DNA of 64,000 bases from assembly GCA_002694685.1 (NCBI GenBank), contig NZMW01000010.1:124001-188000 (forward strand), in the 5' to 3' direction. Of this stretch, positions 63,558 to 64,000 are shown in pieces (the first letter of the stretch is position 1; each line of letters starts with the position of its first letter). The translations under genes and the position numbers were made by a program. Origin of the DNA: Balneola sp. (GTDB lineage: Bacteria; Bacteroidota; Rhodothermia; Balneolales; Balneolaceae). The notes under the pieces are model-generated. The model searched no databases. It worked only from the letters and a program-made list of their open reading frames with translations, and was not told where the DNA came from.

Positions 63558-63878
63558 ATGAAAGAAGTAACAGTACAAGAGCTCAAAGAAAAACGAGAAG
63601 CTAACGAAGAGTTTTTCCTGCTGGATGTTCGTGAGGATGTTGAATACCTGGTTTCTAATCTTGATGGAGAGCACATCCCCTTAGGGCAGTTGCAAAACAG
63701 AATGAAAGAGCTTGAAGAAAAAAAGAACGAAGAAGTTATTGTGATGTGCCGAAGTGGAAACCGCAGCTCAAGAGCCGTTTCTTATTTGGAAAGTCAGGGC
63801 TTTGAGAATGCCAGCAACCTGAAAGGTGGAATGAAAGCCTGGGCGTCAGAGATCGACCCATCAGTTCCGGTTGCGTAG
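63558..63878 (+). CDS. Rhodanese-like sulfurtransferase, single domain
   Basis: The 106-residue protein is one rhodanese domain with FLLDVREDVEYLVSNLDGEH, the active cysteine in VIVMCRSGNRSSRAV, and NLKGGMKAWASEID. Single-domain forms (GlpE/PspE-like) carry sulfur as persulfide. It follows lptB by 11 bases. Confidence 0.93.
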   Translation: MKEVTVQELKEKREANEEFFLLDVREDVEYLVSNLDGEHIPLGQLQNRMKELEEKKNEEVIVMCRSGNRSSRAVSYLESQGFENASNLKGGMKAWASEIDPSVPVA

Positions 63879-63881
63879 TTT

Positions 63882-63909
63882 TTGTTCCGACGCAGAGCGG
63901 TCGGAACAA
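63882..63909. repeat. Dispersed palindromic repeat (GACGC/GCGTC-related), copy 3
   Basis: TTGTTCCGAC and GTCGGAACAA form a perfect 10 bp stem around GCAGAGCG. It shares CCGACGCAGAGCG with the elements at 30.2 and 53.6 kb and lies just past the rhodanese stop. Confidence 0.72.
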
Positions 63910-63954
63910 GAGTAGAGTATGGTGACTCAGTTCCACCGGTTGTAATACAAAAAA

Positions 63955-63981
63955 GTCATTCCTGTGCAGACAGGAATCTGG
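63955..63981. repeat. Dispersed repeat (GTCATTCCTG / AGGAATCTGG type), copy 2
   Basis: GTCATTCCTGTGCAGACAGG followed by AATCTGG matches the reverse complement of 46700-46726 with few changes, keeping the ATTCCTG/CAGGAAT hairpin arms. Confidence 0.7.
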
Positions 63982-64000
63982 ATATCGTATAAGATAAAGT

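Overview
The window is chromosomal housekeeping DNA, roughly low-40s percent G+C by eye. It probably comes from a member of the Bacteroidota/Balneolota/Rhodothermota (FCB) group. The family mix points there: a PorV/PorQ-type outer-membrane protein, a DUF3667 protein, HU-like/SPOR proteins beside ExbB-ExbD-TonB, lone outer-membrane barrels and weak Shine-Dalgarno signals. No prophage, IS element, CRISPR array or rRNA operon was seen. The only RNA gene recognised is tRNA-Asp.

Layout. 1-6.2 kb: the end of gyrB, then gyrA, a WYL regulator, rsmG and mnmG. 6.3-12.7 kb: tRNA-Asp, a glutathione-peroxidase homologue, a three-gene operon (barrel protein, small protein, metallo-hydrolase), mannose-1-phosphate guanylyltransferase, a PhoR/PhoB-like two-component pair and a 2OG-Fe(II) oxygenase. 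12.8-20.4 kb: a K+ channel with RCK domains, a CstA transporter, small genes, a porin/PstS-like pair and a DUF2914 protein. 20.4-22.4 kb: a small accessory island, a RelE/ParE toxin-antitoxin pair between two copies of a ~230 bp direct repeat. 22.4-24 kb: purM and a DinB-family gene.

23.94-24.38 kb is the most striking stretch: a 441 bp AT-rich gap with about seven DnaA boxes. Its core reads, on the minus strand, DnaA box, short spacer, CTA repeats (DnaA-trio), AT-rich DNA. This matches a basal origin unwinding element and is proposed as oriC. Two perfect 16 bp parS sites lie about 20 kb away inside rsmG, one overlapping its GTG start codon. Genes lean away from the proposed origin: 15 of 26 on minus to the left, 24 of 39 on plus to the right.

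24.4-40 kb: dtd, a phosphomutase-like metalloenzyme, a patatin phospholipase, a sialate O-acetylesterase, the glpK-glpD-glpF glycerol operon with a nitroreductase, a GIY-YIG nuclease, cca, ispE and glgP. 40-46.5 kb: MscS, then a minus-strand operon (outer-membrane barrel, HU-like protein, HU-TM-SPOR protein, ExbB, ExbD, TonB) that probably links envelope energisation with cell division or the nucleoid. 46.7-50.6 kb: nadA and nadC divergent from a cysteine desulfurase and a DsbA-like protein. 50.7-57.9 kb: DUF3667 protein, argS, a TonB-domain lipoprotein, a methyltransferase, a SAM hydrolase, dnaN and a PorV-like protein. 57.9-64 kb: a large hybrid histidine kinase, miaA, purS-clpS-purQ, lptB and a rhodanese.

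All statements rest on reading the sequence and on family knowledge. No database search was run. Start codons were re-chosen where the longest frame began at an unlikely codon or ran through a terminator.
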